In this document: in pieces, positions 11,307 to 24,064 of the stretch
Position numbering within the stretch: the first letter of the stretch is position 1
Layout: each line of letters starts with the position of its first letter
DNA from: Berberis thunbergii
Taxonomy: Eukaryota; Streptophyta; Magnoliopsida; Ranunculales; Berberidaceae
Assembly (NCBI GenBank): GCA_003290165.1
Contig: QNQO01002086.1
Location: 103,189-167,188, forward strand
Length of the DNA: 64,000 nt
Direction of reading: 5' to 3'
The notes under the pieces: model-generated
Seen by the model: the letters and a program-made list of their open reading frames with translations, nothing else
Told to the model about the DNA's origin: nothing
Databases searched by the model: none
Made by a program: the position numbers and the translations under genes

Positions 11307-12200
11307 GTACTTACGCTTATGCAACGCACCTGCGACATTTCAAAGATGCATGTCTAGCATATTCAGTGATATGGTGGAAAACTTTCTTGAGATATTTATG
11401 GATGATTTTTCAGTATTCGGCTCATCTTTTGACCAATGCCTACATCACCCCTCACTTGTCTTAGAGTGTTGTGAAGAAAAATGTCTTGTTTTAAATTGGG
11501 AAAAGTGTCACTTCATGGTGAAGCAGGGCATTGTTCTTGGGCACGTTGTCTCTCCAAAAGGCATTGAGGTGGACATAGCTAAGATTGATGTCATTTCATC
11601 TCTTCCGATTCCAAAATTTGTTAAAGATGTGCAATCTTTCTTGGGGCATGCTAGATTTTATCGCCGCTTCATTAAGATTTTTCAAAGATTGCACGCCCTT
11701 TGAGCAGTCTCTTAGCTAAGGATGTTCCATTTCTTTTTGACGACAAGTGCATATCTACATTTCTGCATCTTAAATCTGAACTAGTCTCAGCTCCTGGTTG
11801 GGTGCTACCCTTTGAGCTACTCTTTGAGATTATGTGTGATGCCTCTGACTATATTGTAGGTGCAGTTTTGGGTCAGAAAGTTAACAAACTTCCTCATGTT
11901 ATCTACTATGCTAGCAAAACTCTGAATGAGGCTCAACTCAATTACTTGACCAAAGAGAAAGAGATGTTAACCATTGTTTATGCGCTAGATAAATTTTGTT
12001 CCTATCTCATTGGAGCTAAAGTCATTATGTACACTGACCATGCAACCCTTAGATACCTTCTCAATAAGAAGGACACCAAACCTCATCTATTCGATGGGTT
12101 CTTTTGCTTCAAGAATTTGATCTAGAAATACGAGATAAGTCAGGTACAGAAAATGTGATCGTTGACCACTTGTCTAGGCTAACATCACAGTCATCTACTA
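11307..12200 (+). pseudogene. Athila-like reverse transcriptase C-terminal half and RNase H
   Basis: Continues the RT interrupted at 1358. The catalytic box reads FMDD (11395-11406), followed by NWEKCHFMVKQGIVLGH and [13 protein letters not shown]. Then the RNase H domain follows with [28 protein letters not shown] and [11 protein letters not shown]. The stretch between the FGT box and the following APATF-like residues is shortened, TGA at 11701-11703 stops the first frame and another break lies near 12100. Together with the upstream breaks this makes the polymerase inactive. The family match is very strong. Confidence 0.9.
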
Positions 12201-12244
12201 GTATCTTGCCCATTCAATAGGACTTCCCAGATGAACAAATTCTC

Positions 12245-13567
12245 TTGGTAGAGCAAGAGCTTCCTTGGTATGCCGACATTGTCAATTTTTTAGCAACTGA
12301 GGAACTCCCTTCACACTGGTCTAAGCCAGATCATGACAAGTTTTTATCTAGGGTCAATTATTATTCTTGGGATGAGCCATATTTGTACAAATACTGTCCT
12401 GACCAACTTATCCGAAGATGTGTTCCAGAAGTTGAAAATTTGAGCATTCTCTCATTTTGCCATGATCAAGCTTGTGGTGGGCATTTTAGTTTTAAGAAAA
12501 CCACGGAGAACCACGGAGAAGGTTTTCCAATCAAGTTTTTATTGGCCTACCCTTTTTCAAGATGCCCATGAGTATTGTAAAGCCTATCACCAATGTCAAC
12601 AACTTGGGTGAATAACTCGTCGATACATGATGCCTCTGAATCCTATTCTAGTGGTTGAAGTTTTTGATGTTTGGGGCATTGATTTTATGGGACCGTTTCC
12701 ATCCTCCCATGGGTATCAATACATCCTTCTTGCAGTGGATTATGTTTCTAAATGGATAGAGGCCATTGCCACTAAGACCAATGATCACAAAATTGTTATT
12801 TCATTCATAAGGGAGTTTATCTTTAGTAGATTTGGCGCCCCCAAGGGTATCATTAGTGATGGGGGTAAGCATTTCTGTAACCGTGTATTTGAGCATCTTG
12901 TTAAAAAGTATGGGGTTACTCACAAGTTTCTCTTTCCTACCATCCTCAAACAAGCGGTCTAGTTGAAATCTCGAATCGTCAAATCAAGAACATCCTTGAA
13001 AAAACTATCAATCCAAATCAGAAACATTGGTCCTTACATCTTTTGGATGCCTTATGGGCATACCGAATTGCATTCAAAACTCATTTAGGGATGTCTCCCT
13101 ATAGGTTGGTCTTTGGTAAACCTTGTCACCTTCCTGTCGAACTCCAACATAGAGCTTATTGGGCTACAAAAAGTCTAAACTTTGACCTCGATATGGCTAG
13201 TAAAAAATGAAATCTTCAGCTCGATGAGCTAAAAGAATTGAGGTATGATGCCTATGACTTATCCAAGAACTACAAAGATAAAATGAAGTGGATACATGAC
13301 AAAATCATCATGAGAAAAGAGTTCCATCTTGGTTAGAAAGTCTTACTCTACAACTCTCTTCTTCATCTTTTTCCAGGTAAGCTAACAACTCGTTGGTCTG
13401 GTCCATTCATTGTACGTGATGTTAAAAACTACGGTGCCATCACTGTAGAAAACCCTACAAATGGTAGTCTCTTTCAAGTAAATGGACAGCGACTGAAGCC
13501 ATACCATGAACTTCCCACAAGGTCAGTGGAAACCATTCAGTTGATTGATCCTAACTATGAGGATTAG
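12245..13567 (+). pseudogene. Athila-like integrase
   Basis: The core has the first catalytic Asp in [10 protein letters not shown], the second in IISDGGKHF, and the catalytic Glu region near 12965 in a shifted frame. Downstream are [19 protein letters not shown] and [16 protein letters not shown], then the C-terminal TRWSGPFIV...NGQRLKPY block, ending with a stop at 13565-13567. No chromodomain follows, as expected for Athila. Stops near 12611, 12959, 13208 and 13334, plus a damaged zinc-binding region around 12480-12600, show decay. It would insert element cDNA into chromosomes if intact. Confidence 0.88.
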
Positions 13568-15521
13568 TCACGCTTACAAATTCCTACTCCACTAAGCATG
13601 TTTGGGGGTGGTATCCACCACCCCCATTACGTCCAGCAATGACATTAAACTTAGAGCTACTAGGAGGCAGCCCAATCCGTTTATGCATTCATTCATTCAT
13701 AAAATAATAATAATAATAAAATAATATTATTAATAATACAACCAATTCTTGTTTGGGGGTGATGTATTTTAATAATACATCACCCCACCAACTCACTCTT
13801 TTTCATTGCAGGGACGGTACAGATGTTCAACAAATCACCTAAGGTAATAAGTTCTAATTTTTATTTCTCACTATTCATTTTATTTGTTTAACACTGGAGA
13901 TAGTGTTCTATTTGTTTGGGGGTGGGGAGATTTATAAAATTTATACCTCTTTTTAAAATCATTTTTCTAAAAAAAAATGGTGTGGTATCCTAGCTATGAT
14001 GAGATTGGATTACTTGATTCATTACATTTAGGCAAAGAGATGTTGGAAGTTTATTGCTAGAGTAAATATTGCATTTGAGCATTCAGGAACAAATAATGTT
14101 TTGCACAATGACCATAGATGTAGTTTGGAATACAAAAGTAAGTTACTTCTTGAGAATCTAGAGGAATAATAGTGGAGACTTTAACCTTTTGAGCTATCAG
14201 GCCTTTCATTTTACTCAAAGTGTTTTTACACAACTCCGAGTCATATGATGAGTTAAAATTTTATTGGACATGCATTAACTTGTTGTGAAGTCTCATTATT
14301 CTTCTTTTTGGTTGGTCACTAAGGATGACATCTTTTTCAAGTTAAGAGAAACATAGGTCTTGTAGTCTATTTTAGACTTATAACCATTACCAAACCTTAG
14401 AAAGTAAATTAGGCATCTCTTGTCCATCTGAACCTTCTCAAAACCATCTTGCTAAACATTTCATCCAATACCAATGTGAGTATGTCTTGTTTTTTTAGAT
14501 ATATATAAAAATTAAAAAATTAAAAACCCCCCCATTTTTCCCTTTATGTTTTTGAAAAATATTAGGAAGATTTATGAAGAAAAATAAGAGTGCAAAGTGA
14601 AACGACAAAGTCCAAGGTACTTCAAAAAAAAAAAAAAGTTCTGAAAAAAAAAGGTCGTAAATAAAGGAGAATAAAAGGAAGTGATTGATGAGTCCCCTAT
14701 TAATCTATTTGAATACCCTATATTTTAAGAAACATCATTTTACTTGCCATCTACCCCACTCTTCCTCATATATATATAATCCAGATTCATTGCATTTTTA
14801 GAGAAGTCCTAATTAACCCTATGGTAACGTATGGTAAGAAGTGGATAGTGGATGAGAAGACGCTATGGTGGGTAACTCGACATTCTTGCAAGTGATCAAC
14901 ATTCCTTCCATGAGATTATTATTCTCTTTCATGTCCGTTTATTCTTAAGAGCATGTTAGAAGTTTGCATTTTCGCATTTCCTCTTTTCCTCATATGCAAG
15001 AAAGAAAATATTTTACCCAAACTCAGAGTGATCATTTCAGAGATATTAACTGGTGAGTTTTGAAGTCAAAATAGCTATTCCAAAGGTGGATTAGGATGTA
15101 TGTTACTTTGACATGAAAATTTGCATTTGCTGGTTATTCACACACACACACTTTGTTCCAAAGTTGCTCACTTGTAATGTGCATTTTAGTAAGAAGTTAC
15201 GTATGTCTCTTGACTTTTATGTGGTTGAATAACAGGGACATTCTTTGAGAACAATAGGTCACACATCAATTTTGTTTCATATAAAAAATGATTGTGGGTG
15301 TCATCCTAGATAACCCACAGAAGGCTAAAACACCTCCTTTAGTGTAATGCTAGGGGTTCAAGGCATTGTTACATATTGTAAATGCAATCGAGTCATACCA
15401 GTGAAAGTGGCATTGATTTCTTTGAGAAGTTTATGTCGAGTAAATATATTTTGTTTTGTGTTCTTATATTTCTTTTCGTTGTTATTTGCTAAAGGACTTG
15501 CAAAAGGTTGTTTGGGGGTGG
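13568..15521 (+). other. Athila 3' noncoding region with four polypurine-tract-like copies
   Basis: No coding potential, and no env-like ORF is recognisable. The motif GTTTGGGGGTG occurs near 13600, 13751, 13908 and 15509; only the last adjoins the LTR and is the expected plus-strand primer. Also present are an AAT microsatellite (13710-13737), A-rich runs (14625-14652) and a short CA repeat near 15142. Confidence 0.7.
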
Positions 15522-16457
15522 TGTGATAACCACCCAAACATCAATTTTACACTCCTAAATATACAATTGTTAAGTCCAATTATCAAATAAAAATATCTCA
15601 TTACGTTTATATTGTGCATTTTGTAGGAATTCAAGTACAAATCTCAAATTATGCATGTAGTGGCACAATAAGGCTAAATTCATCAACTAGAAGGCCCAAA
15701 AGGAATTTGAATGCATTTATCAGGATTAAAGAATTTTAATCTCAATACCCATGAAGTTAAGTCCACAAAGCAACAACTACGGATCTTGAGAAAATCAATA
15801 TGAAGATTTGGACGTCCACATGGCCAACTTTATCATAAAAAATCTCTACAAGACATATTTCCTTATTGAATTCCAACACCATTCCATGTTTCACTCAACC
15901 ATTCCTTGTTTCATTCAACCATGTTTCATTGTTTAACTCAAACCATGTTTCCTTGTTTCACTCAACCATTCCTTGTTTCATTCAACCATGTTTCACTGTT
16001 TAACTCAAACCATATTTCTTTGTTTCCTCAAACCCTTTTTACCTATAAAAACCCCATACATGGAGTTCATAGGGGATAGTTTTTCTTTGATAGTTTTTTT
16101 TCTGAGTTTTTTAGTTGTAGTTCCTGGCTTTATAATTTTACTTGGGAGAAAAGTGCATGTACTACAGTTTAATTTCATTGAAGAAGTAAGTTTTATCTTT
16201 GTTTTTCTTTTTTCTTTTAGTTTAATACTTATTTTCACCATAAATTATTTTTGCTATTATCTTTATTCTTCAAGTTGAAAATAAAATATTGTCTTCTAAT
16301 CCACGTGAAGTAGTCGATAACCCCTACTTCCACTATACATTGTTGAATTGTATTGCAGGTTGAAGGAAAAAAATAAAATAAATAAAAACAACTATATTTC
16401 TTTGATTGATGTCGAAAATCATGCAACGACATTAATGTTGGTTTTTGGCATCAATCA
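15522..16457 (+). repeat. 3' LTR of the Athila-like element
   Basis: Begins directly after the purine tract with TGTGATAACCACCCAAACAT. A promoter-like TATA box (CTATAAAAACCCC) lies at about 16043. Short CATTCCTTGTTTCA/CATGTTTCA repeats occupy 15885-16020. The end is inferred at 16450-16460, where the sequence changes to a different transposon ORF; the target duplication cannot be checked because the 5' LTR is outside the window. Confidence 0.65.
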
Positions 16458-16834
16458 GCATACCTTTGGAGAAAGACAAACCCCTCTGGAAGGGACAATG
16501 ACGTCAGATCGGTGCCCAGAGTGAAAAACACCAGATCTTCAGGAATCCTGTATGTTTTACAAAAAACTTCTAGACTCGACTCGGAAAGAAACCTCTCCTC
16601 AAAATATTTGTGGCCCTTAGCGAGTGGTTCATCAGAAAGTTTATTCATACCCGCCATGAGAGATTGAACAAGCTTTCGATGACGAAGGTTGAGCAAAGTC
16701 AAAAGCATGGGATGCAATACTACAAAAAAAGTCTCTACGATCGAAAGAGTAAAGAAGCCAAACTCCACAGAGAGGAAATCTATATAGAAAACGGAACTCC
16801 AGCCATTTTCTCTTCTGAGCAAATGCACGCCCAA
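16458..16834 (-). pseudogene. Tat-like retrotransposon antisense ORF, N-terminal part
   Basis: The minus-strand translation contains ERFLSESSLEVFCKTYRIPE and SLPEGFVFLQRYAD. This pattern of a short helix followed by a Pro-rich 'PEGF' turn resembles the plant gypsy-type transposon proteins often annotated from antisense ORFs of Tat/Ogre elements. It ends abruptly at the inferred edge of the Athila LTR, so Athila probably inserted into it. Its start lies next to the LTR-like stretch at 16955, as expected for an antisense ORF between pol and the 3' LTR. I base this on pattern memory; it needs a profile search. Confidence 0.4.
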
Positions 16835-16954
16835 TTAATGAAGTTCACCACTCGAGGAAACGACTCAGACTCAACCATCATGACTTCACAGTTGCTTCAT
16901 GAAAATATTTGGAGGACCAGTGAGCTGGCCCACCAACTCGAGGGGAGTAACTGA

Positions 16955-17499
16955 TGATACATCAAACCATCCTCTTATCAACACTGTAACTGTGTCATGA
17001 TAATATCATCAACAGAACAAATAAGGCTTGAATGCACGCTCAATCCAACAAGGCCTATACACGTTGAGCCCACGATTGGCAGGATTTAAAAGGTCAGATC
17101 CAAATTGCAACATGCCTCTAAGCCCACACGTCATGCGGTCAAACCCAATACTCGTAAGCCTTGATAAGGCAAGTATCTCTAAGACCAACATTATTTTGGT
17201 TTCGACTAGGAAACAAATACTGGAGTATAAGTCGGGCAAGGAAACTTCCTTACATGGACAACACTTAGAAAGGAAAACCTCTCCCGTAGATCTAGGAGCA
17301 CAAGTAATGTAGGAACCAAAATGGAAGGACTCCCAATAAGGAAAGGATCTCCAGCAATATCTCTTTCTCTAAACTATGTCACCAAAGGTCAAGTCGAACA
17401 AGGACTCTCACACTATAAAAGGGAGATAAGGTCAATGAACAAAGGTATGCTACAGAAACCAAATTTACAACTTTAAGCCTCTCCTAAGCCTTATCTAAC
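16955..17499 (+). repeat. Probable Tat-like LTR, first part (interrupted by CACTA-2)
   Basis: Noncoding stretch with a promoter-like TATA box (CACTATAAAAGGGAG, about 17409-17423) near its end. Across CACTA-2 it continues at 24691 as AACTTAAGCATCGAAGTGTC, a string typical of the R-U5 part of plant Tat-type LTRs. LTR boundaries are not certain. Confidence 0.5.
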
Positions 17500-17830
17500 C
17501 ACTACAAGAAAAATTGTGATCAATAGCGTCTAAAAACCGCTATGGTAGGATACCATAGCGGTTTAGTAACCGCTATGACAGCCGACGCTATAATAGACCC
17601 AGGGGATATTATAGCGGTTTTAAAACGCTATGGTAAGTTTGGCTTTTATAGAGTTTCAAAACCGCTATGGTAGCCTCTTCCATAGCGTTTTAAAAACGCT
17701 ATAGGAGACTCTAAAACCGCTATGGTAGCCTCTTCCATAGCGTTTTAAAAACGCTATAGTAGACTCTAAAACTGCTATGGTAGACTTTACCATAGCGTTT
17801 TAAAAACGCTATGGTAATTATACATAGCAA
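17500..17830. repeat. CACTA-2 left subterminal repeats
   Basis: At least eight copies of CCGCTATGGTAG or its inverse alternate with CCATAGCGTTTTAAAAACGC palindromes. A block of about 66 bp (CCGCTATGGTAGCCTCTTCC...) is repeated in tandem around 17660-17790. These are the presumed transposase-binding units of this family. Confidence 0.9.
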
Positions 17831-18127
17831 TTTTTGTTTTTTTTTACACTATCAAATGACTTTTTATTACATCTTATCATGTATGCATTAGCCTGAGCAC
17901 TCGAAATTCATTGTGACAAAGACAAGAAACACCATGTTGGTGATCAAGCAAAAGAAAATAAAATGTATTATTTTCACTTCCTTTTGCTAAAAGAAATGTT
18001 GAATGATCTAAACATTTTTGTGATGATGAATGTACATAATGTTTCAAGGGAAAAAAGGGAACGAAAGCAACGACATAATTTTTGTGATGATGAATGTACA
18101 TAATGTACAAACTCTTATTAATCTACA

Positions 18128-18267
18128 CCTGCAACAACAACAACGACAACAGAAACAACAACATCAACAGCAACAGCAACAGCAACAGGGGCTGTCGACA
18201 GCAACAACAGCAATGATAGCAACGACAGCAACAACAACAGCAGCAGATAGCAGCAGCAGCAGCAGCT
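18128..18267. repeat. CAA/CAG trinucleotide microsatellite
   Basis: Imperfect (CAA/CAG)n tract, read as poly-Gln or poly-Ala/Ser depending on frame. It abuts the captured ABC transporter exon and accounts for the apparent Gln-rich and Leu/Val-rich ORFs on both strands. Confidence 0.9.
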
Positions 18268-18847
<580 letters not shown>

Positions 18848-18977
18848 TCATAAGCTTGATGGGATTCCATTTTTTATTATTATCTTATAGTACATTATTC
18901 ATTTCATGCCCAAATGTGTAAGAAATTGTCTACATGAATGATTAAATAAGCATATGAAAAGCGGTTATTGTAATTCA

Positions 18978-19115
18978 CCTGATAACCTTTGTATTTGATG
19001 AGCTCCTTCACCCTATCAACTATATACTAGAATCCATCATTGTCAATATAGCAGAGATCACCAGCCATTAGAGTCTACAGTTGCAGCAGTTGCTTTTAGT
19101 CTCTCAGAGTGACCC
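18978..19115 (-). pseudogene. Captured 4-coumarate:CoA ligase-like exon
   Basis: The minus-strand translation reads ATAATVDSNGW...[26 protein letters not shown]. The DLCYID...[12 protein letters not shown] block is the hinge/A8 region of the acyl-activating enzyme superfamily and closest to 4CL and 4CL-like proteins, which make CoA thioesters of phenylpropanoids. A stop codon replaces one residue and a few residues before DLCYID are missing. It continues directly upstream of the ABCB fragment on the same strand. Confidence 0.8.
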
Positions 19116-19800
19116 TGGAATTGAGCAAAAACAATAATCAAAAGACATCTATCAGCTTTTCTACCACATCTTGTTCTTGTGTATACTCGATAAAAATAAG
19201 AACGTAATTGCACGGACGTGTATGCCCAACTTTACGTTACTAATAATGTTAAGTACCTAACAAATGCCCATGACATTGCAACTAAATGTGGACCAATTAA
19301 GTGCACAACAGCCATTAGGACTATCCAAATAGGTGCTTACTCATGGCACAAAACTTCAATTGGTGACACAACACAAATCCTTGAAACACATTGAAGTTAA
19401 ATGTTTTGTAAGACAAATTGGGTTCACCATCTCAGAAACACTGTAATAGACCATCTAGGTTCAGAATATTATACTTCATGACGTTGAGTTTGTAGATTAT
19501 AAAGAATGGAGATAAGCTTGAATGAAATCTTGAGCAATGAAAGATTCAAAACTCAATAAGATACTCTCCTTTTCTTTTTTGTTTTTGGTATACTTACCAA
19601 AGGTTGAGATTGGTAAAGTGCCCGCAGAAGCTAACCAATAGTTGCATCTCTTTCGGTCTATTACCATTTAGTACTCACAGTTTCAATTATGAACAATAAA
19701 TGAAAACTATATAAACTGTTTGATTAAAAAAAAAAAGGCACCTGCAAGGCTGCAACCTAAGCTTGTTAAAGGGGGTAAAATGACTACAAAAGAGAAAACT

Positions 19801-19875
19801 ACCTTATTGGAGCTAGGAACCAGTTCCTGCAAAGCTTTCATGCGTTCTGCTATTCTTTCTCACTCAAGTACTGAG
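19801..19875 (-). pseudogene. Captured bHLH transcription factor exon
   Basis: The minus strand reads ERIAERMKALQELVPSSNK followed by a donor. This is the second half of the basic region and helix 1 of a plant bHLH factor (RxxRIAERMKALQELVPNxNK type, for example the UNE12/bHLH7 group). Helix 2 is absent. The upstream part has a stop in the linked frame. It is too short to act as a DNA-binding protein. Confidence 0.7.
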
Positions 19876-19879
19876 TTCC

Positions 19880-21860
19880 TACAGAAGAGTAAATGCTTGT
19901 TAGTATTAGGCCCACATTTGTATGTCATAGAAACTCTTTATTATCCAATCTGGCCATTTAAACTAACAAGTGGTCAATCGTCTTCTTAGACAAAATGTAC
20001 AAGTAATGCAGGGAACAGACACAATGGCAGCAGTATAAGCTTTCACAGGCACACATGCATATCCTATTTATTTTTTTAGAGATAGTCGTTAGCTTGATGG
20101 CTAAATCACAACAAAATCAAACTTGCTCACAAGCAGCATATGCTACCAGACAAATCAAAATCTCCTTTGACTGCCTAAGATACATTTCGGATTCATAAAA
20201 ATCAAAAAATATAAATATAAAGAAGACATGATATGGCGAAGGTCCTAGAGATGATGTATCTCATGATAACCATTGCCCTTAGCCATTTTCAGGCAAAAAC
20301 TTAGGCAGAAACTTATGATGATCACTGAATCAACGAGTGTGAAGAGTTAAAGCTTTGTGCACAAGGAGTCACTTGCAGGAAACTGATATTCATGGCTATG
20401 GATATTTGGAGCATGGGGTTGCCAACTGATCCAAAAAAAAATAAAAAATTAATCCTTGTGACTTTCTTTGAAGAGATGTTTTCACTGCTGCCCAAGATGT
20501 TGTTGATAATTTCGTAAAGGCTCATGTTATGATTGCTAATGCCTCTACATCTCTCACCCTTTGAACCAAAAGTAATCACGTTTGTATCAAATTTGTTATC
20601 AGCTATGACATGTATAAAAGATTCTAGTTGTTCAATATGTATGTAACTTATCTGAATAAGAAGCTAAAAAATGAACAAGAGGAGGTTGGCGCAATTCCAG
20701 GAATCCTTTGCTCCCCTTGCCATGACTCCCTATGCATATGGTGTCACCTCTACCTCGCCATACACCATCTTGGAAATTTTTTATCTCCAATGTTCTCGAC
20801 TCCTGCCAACCATCAGGCACATATATTGCACATATATTGGTTAACTACTCTCTTATAATTTTGAACTTAACACTTAACAGTGACCCATAGTTGCACAGAA
20901 ACATATAACTGAACTTCAGTTAAAATTTTCATAGTTATTTGATTACATTTTAAATAAAAACACATACCTGACATAATGTGCAGCAGTGGCATATTAGGTG
21001 GTTTACACAATCATCCAAAAAGTTCGCTTCCCTGTACAAGTAAACCAACCCAATAGGTATGTCAAATCGAGGAAATCAAAGCAAATAATACTATCAAAGA
21101 AACAAAAATGTGGGTTCATTTGAGATTAACATTATGGTAACATGTGAGAGATTCATGGAGGCGATTCATTGATGTTGCCCAATCGAAGCAGTTTTTGCAA
21201 TGCCATGTATTCCATGCAAGCATTAGCAGGTATAACAGACAGTCTCATTATTATTCTGGGCATGACAATTTCATATGCAACTGATTCAAGGATATCAGTC
21301 ATATACAGACATGCAAAGATTGTATGAATCCATAACCAAGGATCAAACTGAAATATGAAAGCCATCAATGGCCTTCCAATTCAGAACTAATACCCTTCCT
21401 GGTTTGAAAAAAAATGAAAGAATCTGATCTAATGACAATGAGGATACCATCATCAATAAGAGGTTAAATTTGAAGCTTAAAAGCACATGGTTTTTGTTTT
21501 GCACCCCTGAAAGCTCAAGATGCCAGTTGTTCAAGCATGGAGTACAATAAGTTCAGATAATAGGAGAAAGTTCAGAGAAAATTAAAAAATATAATACGGA
21601 CACACCCAAAAGTTTGCAGAAAGAGGAAATGTATCCAATAAGTATTGGCAAAATGACATGTGTTTCTTGTTGCACTAACAGAAAAAGGGAGAGATTGTAT
21701 CCTGGAGTTTATAAACTCAACCTAAACAAGCCAATCTAGATAAAATCACAAGAGAATGTATACATCTAGTACATGGAGCTCTTTCTTTAGATAACATGCC
21801 AAGATGGACAATGTTTGCATTCTATTACAACATATGCATACAGAGTAACTGATTAATATT
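19880..21860. other. CACTA-2 interior, no recognised gene
   Basis: AT-rich DNA with a few exon-like minus-strand blocks (for example 20690-20800 and 20330-20400) that I could not assign to a family. Short ORFs on both strands have no recognisable domains. Confidence 0.4.
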
Positions 21861-21865
21861 TTGTG

Positions 21866-22426
21866 CTATAAGCTTCCCCACAACAAGATGCTCTAAAACC
21901 ATTTTTTTCTTGGTCACTTGCATCATCCTTTCCTCAATGGTTCCACGTGTTATTAATCGATATATCATGACCTATGACATTTGACCAGAATTCATTAGGA
22001 AAAGGAAAGAAAATAAATTTAAGAATAGAACTTCTACAAACTTCAACCAAAATAAAGAAAAAGTTACTCATCTACAAGAAACATATTCAATAAATATAAT
22101 ATGACCTTATTGGTCTGACCAAGCCGGTGAGCCCTAGCCATTGCTTGCAAACCAGCATGAGGATTCCAATAACTGCAAATAGACAACAGTTATTAAATGC
22201 AAATTTGGTCCATGTTTCGTGAAAAAGGGGGGAAAAGGTTGTACAGGTAAAAACCTGTCATATATTATAACAGTGTCAGCAGTTGCAAGATTTATTCCGA
22301 GTCCCCAAGCTCTTGTAGAGATCAGAAAACATAACCTAGTCGAGTTCTTAACATTGAACCAATCTATACGTATCTGTCTCTCTGCCCGACTAACTTTGCC
22401 ATCAATCCATTCATATAACCATTTCT
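21866..22426 (-). pseudogene. Captured CHD-type chromatin remodeller exons (PICKLE-like)
   Basis: Three minus-strand exons lie in the correct order. They are 22426-22255 ([17 protein letters not shown]...[21 protein letters not shown], helicase motif V), 22172-22103 ([20 protein letters not shown], motif VI) and 21975-21866 (VMIYRLITRGTIEERMMQ, then KKMVLEHLVVG). This is the C-terminal helicase lobe of a PKL/CHD3 remodeller. A Gly of RAGGLGINL has become Trp and the Arg-finger motif is retained. Splice sites are present. The fragment lacks the N-terminal ATP-binding lobe and cannot remodel nucleosomes alone. A related remodeller family (BRM) is captured in CACTA-3 and near 57.6 kb. Confidence 0.88.
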
Positions 22427-22429
22427 ATA

Positions 22430-24064
22430 CAAACCAATAACACCAAGACAATTCACAACAGCTACAAGCTCCTCATAAAAATCATATCCAAAAGAAATAC
22501 AGTTACATAAATTCAACAAAAAAAATGAAAAATTGTTTATTAGTCATACCTTGTAACAACAGTAGTCCTCTAGTAACATTTATTGTGATTAATAAGGACA
22601 CATAATCCCAGAATAGCTAAGCTAGTTGAGTTGCAAAATGCACTAAAAGTCCTTGTCTTTGTTGCCTGAGATTTGTTTGAAAAAACATTTTCAAGGTACT
22701 ATCAAACACCTTTTTTTATATCTTTCCATTGTTTGATGCCATAATACAACTATGATTTGATTTATATTAGGAAACTACATGATGTAAAATATAAAAAGCA
22801 AACATGATTCAACTTATATTTAAAGTTCTATCACTTTTGGAAAGTAAATGTGATCAAAGGCATAATTTTCTTAATAAGTGGAAACTCCTAATAGCTAAAC
22901 CTGAAACTTGTATTACTTTTCTGAATGGTATAGTTGGTTATGAGATCTAGAGGCATAAGTTTTCAATAATTGATAAAACATTACTCCATCTCTCTTTAAT
23001 GGAGAACATTTATCCATTTGAGCTGACATTGAGATAATAGTTTAATAATGTCCCAAACCATCCACTACCTGATTGCTTCATCAACATAATCGCAAAGTAC
23101 CATACAGGATTGCATGCACATTCATTCCTATTAAGCATAAGATTTTTTAGTAAATCAAAATCAGATGATAACTAAAATTAAAGTTGAGGATGTAACTGAA
23201 GGTTTATCTGCTATATGTATATGGTTTTGGGTAATCTAGATAGGGAATCTTCAGTTGTTCAGTGCCGAAAGCATGAGAAGGTTGGATATCTATTAACTTC
23301 AGCTTTCTATAGTTGCTTATCTGGCTTAAACAGACTGAATAAGTATACATGCTGCAGAGCATGGAAAACACTAAAACGAACATCCACAGTAGAAGCAAAG
23401 ACTTCTTCTTGGTCGGTGGTTTTATGACAAGCGAATCTTGTAAGAGTCTTATGTTAACAAAGCAAAATAACACAACCATATCAAATTAAGTATGAAACCT
23501 AAAACTACATAAATTAGAAGTTTAGGATGGCAAAACAAATGAAACTCAAATGGTGATTGAAGTAATGGTTCTATTTAGAAACTAGAAACTTGAGAGTAAA
23601 AGTAATTGAGAAGTAAGAACCCCATCTCAACATTGTCATAGAAATAAGGTAAAGTAGAACATAAAGGTGCTAGAGACCAGACAAGAACGACAATATAATA
23701 ATGGAGATTGAGAATTACAAATGTTAATCAGTGAAATGGAGTTTATAAAGTGGTCAAAGTGAAATTAGAGCTACAAAAGAAGAAAAGAAACAACAAGAGT
23801 GAAGTAATTAACATCAATGTAGCAAATTTGTAGTGCATCACATGACATGAACAAATCATAAAGAGACAATCAAACAAGAGATAAATAGGGAAAACGACTG
23901 TGTGAGGTTCTTCCAAAATCGAATTTTTACTTCAACTTCAAAAACCCTAGAGCTTCAAACAGTGAATGAACTCCATAAAAAAAACATAAATTTCTTTAAA
24001 TTTCTTCTTAATCCACCAAAAGAAAAACCCAAAAAGAAGAAGTAAACCCCATGAAGAAGCTAAC
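22430..24064. other. CACTA-2 interior, no recognised gene
   Basis: AT-rich, intron-like sequence. Small ORFs at 23204-23479 on both strands overlap each other and show no family features. I see nothing else that can be supported here. Confidence 0.5.

Larger units (their letters stand above)
1..16457 (+). mobile_element. Athila-like Ty3/gypsy LTR retrotransposon, 5' truncated by window, split by CACTA-1
   Basis: In order the + strand shows an aspartic protease, reverse transcriptase, RNase H and integrase, then a long 3' noncoding stretch, a purine-rich tract (TTTGGGGGTGG near 15511) and an LTR starting TGTGATAACCACCC. This gene order, the protease and RT motifs and the LTR start fit the Athila lineage, which lacks an integrase chromodomain. 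The 5' LTR, primer site and most of gag lie outside the window. The coding part has several stops and frameshifts, so it cannot act alone. Bases 1359-11306 are a later CACTA insertion. The 3' boundary near 16457 is inferred from where a different, antisense transposon ORF takes over. Confidence 0.85.

Noticed and set aside
16610..16954. 114-codon + strand ORF
   Set aside because: Overlaps the antisense ORF with better family-like patterns on the other strand; no domain seen.
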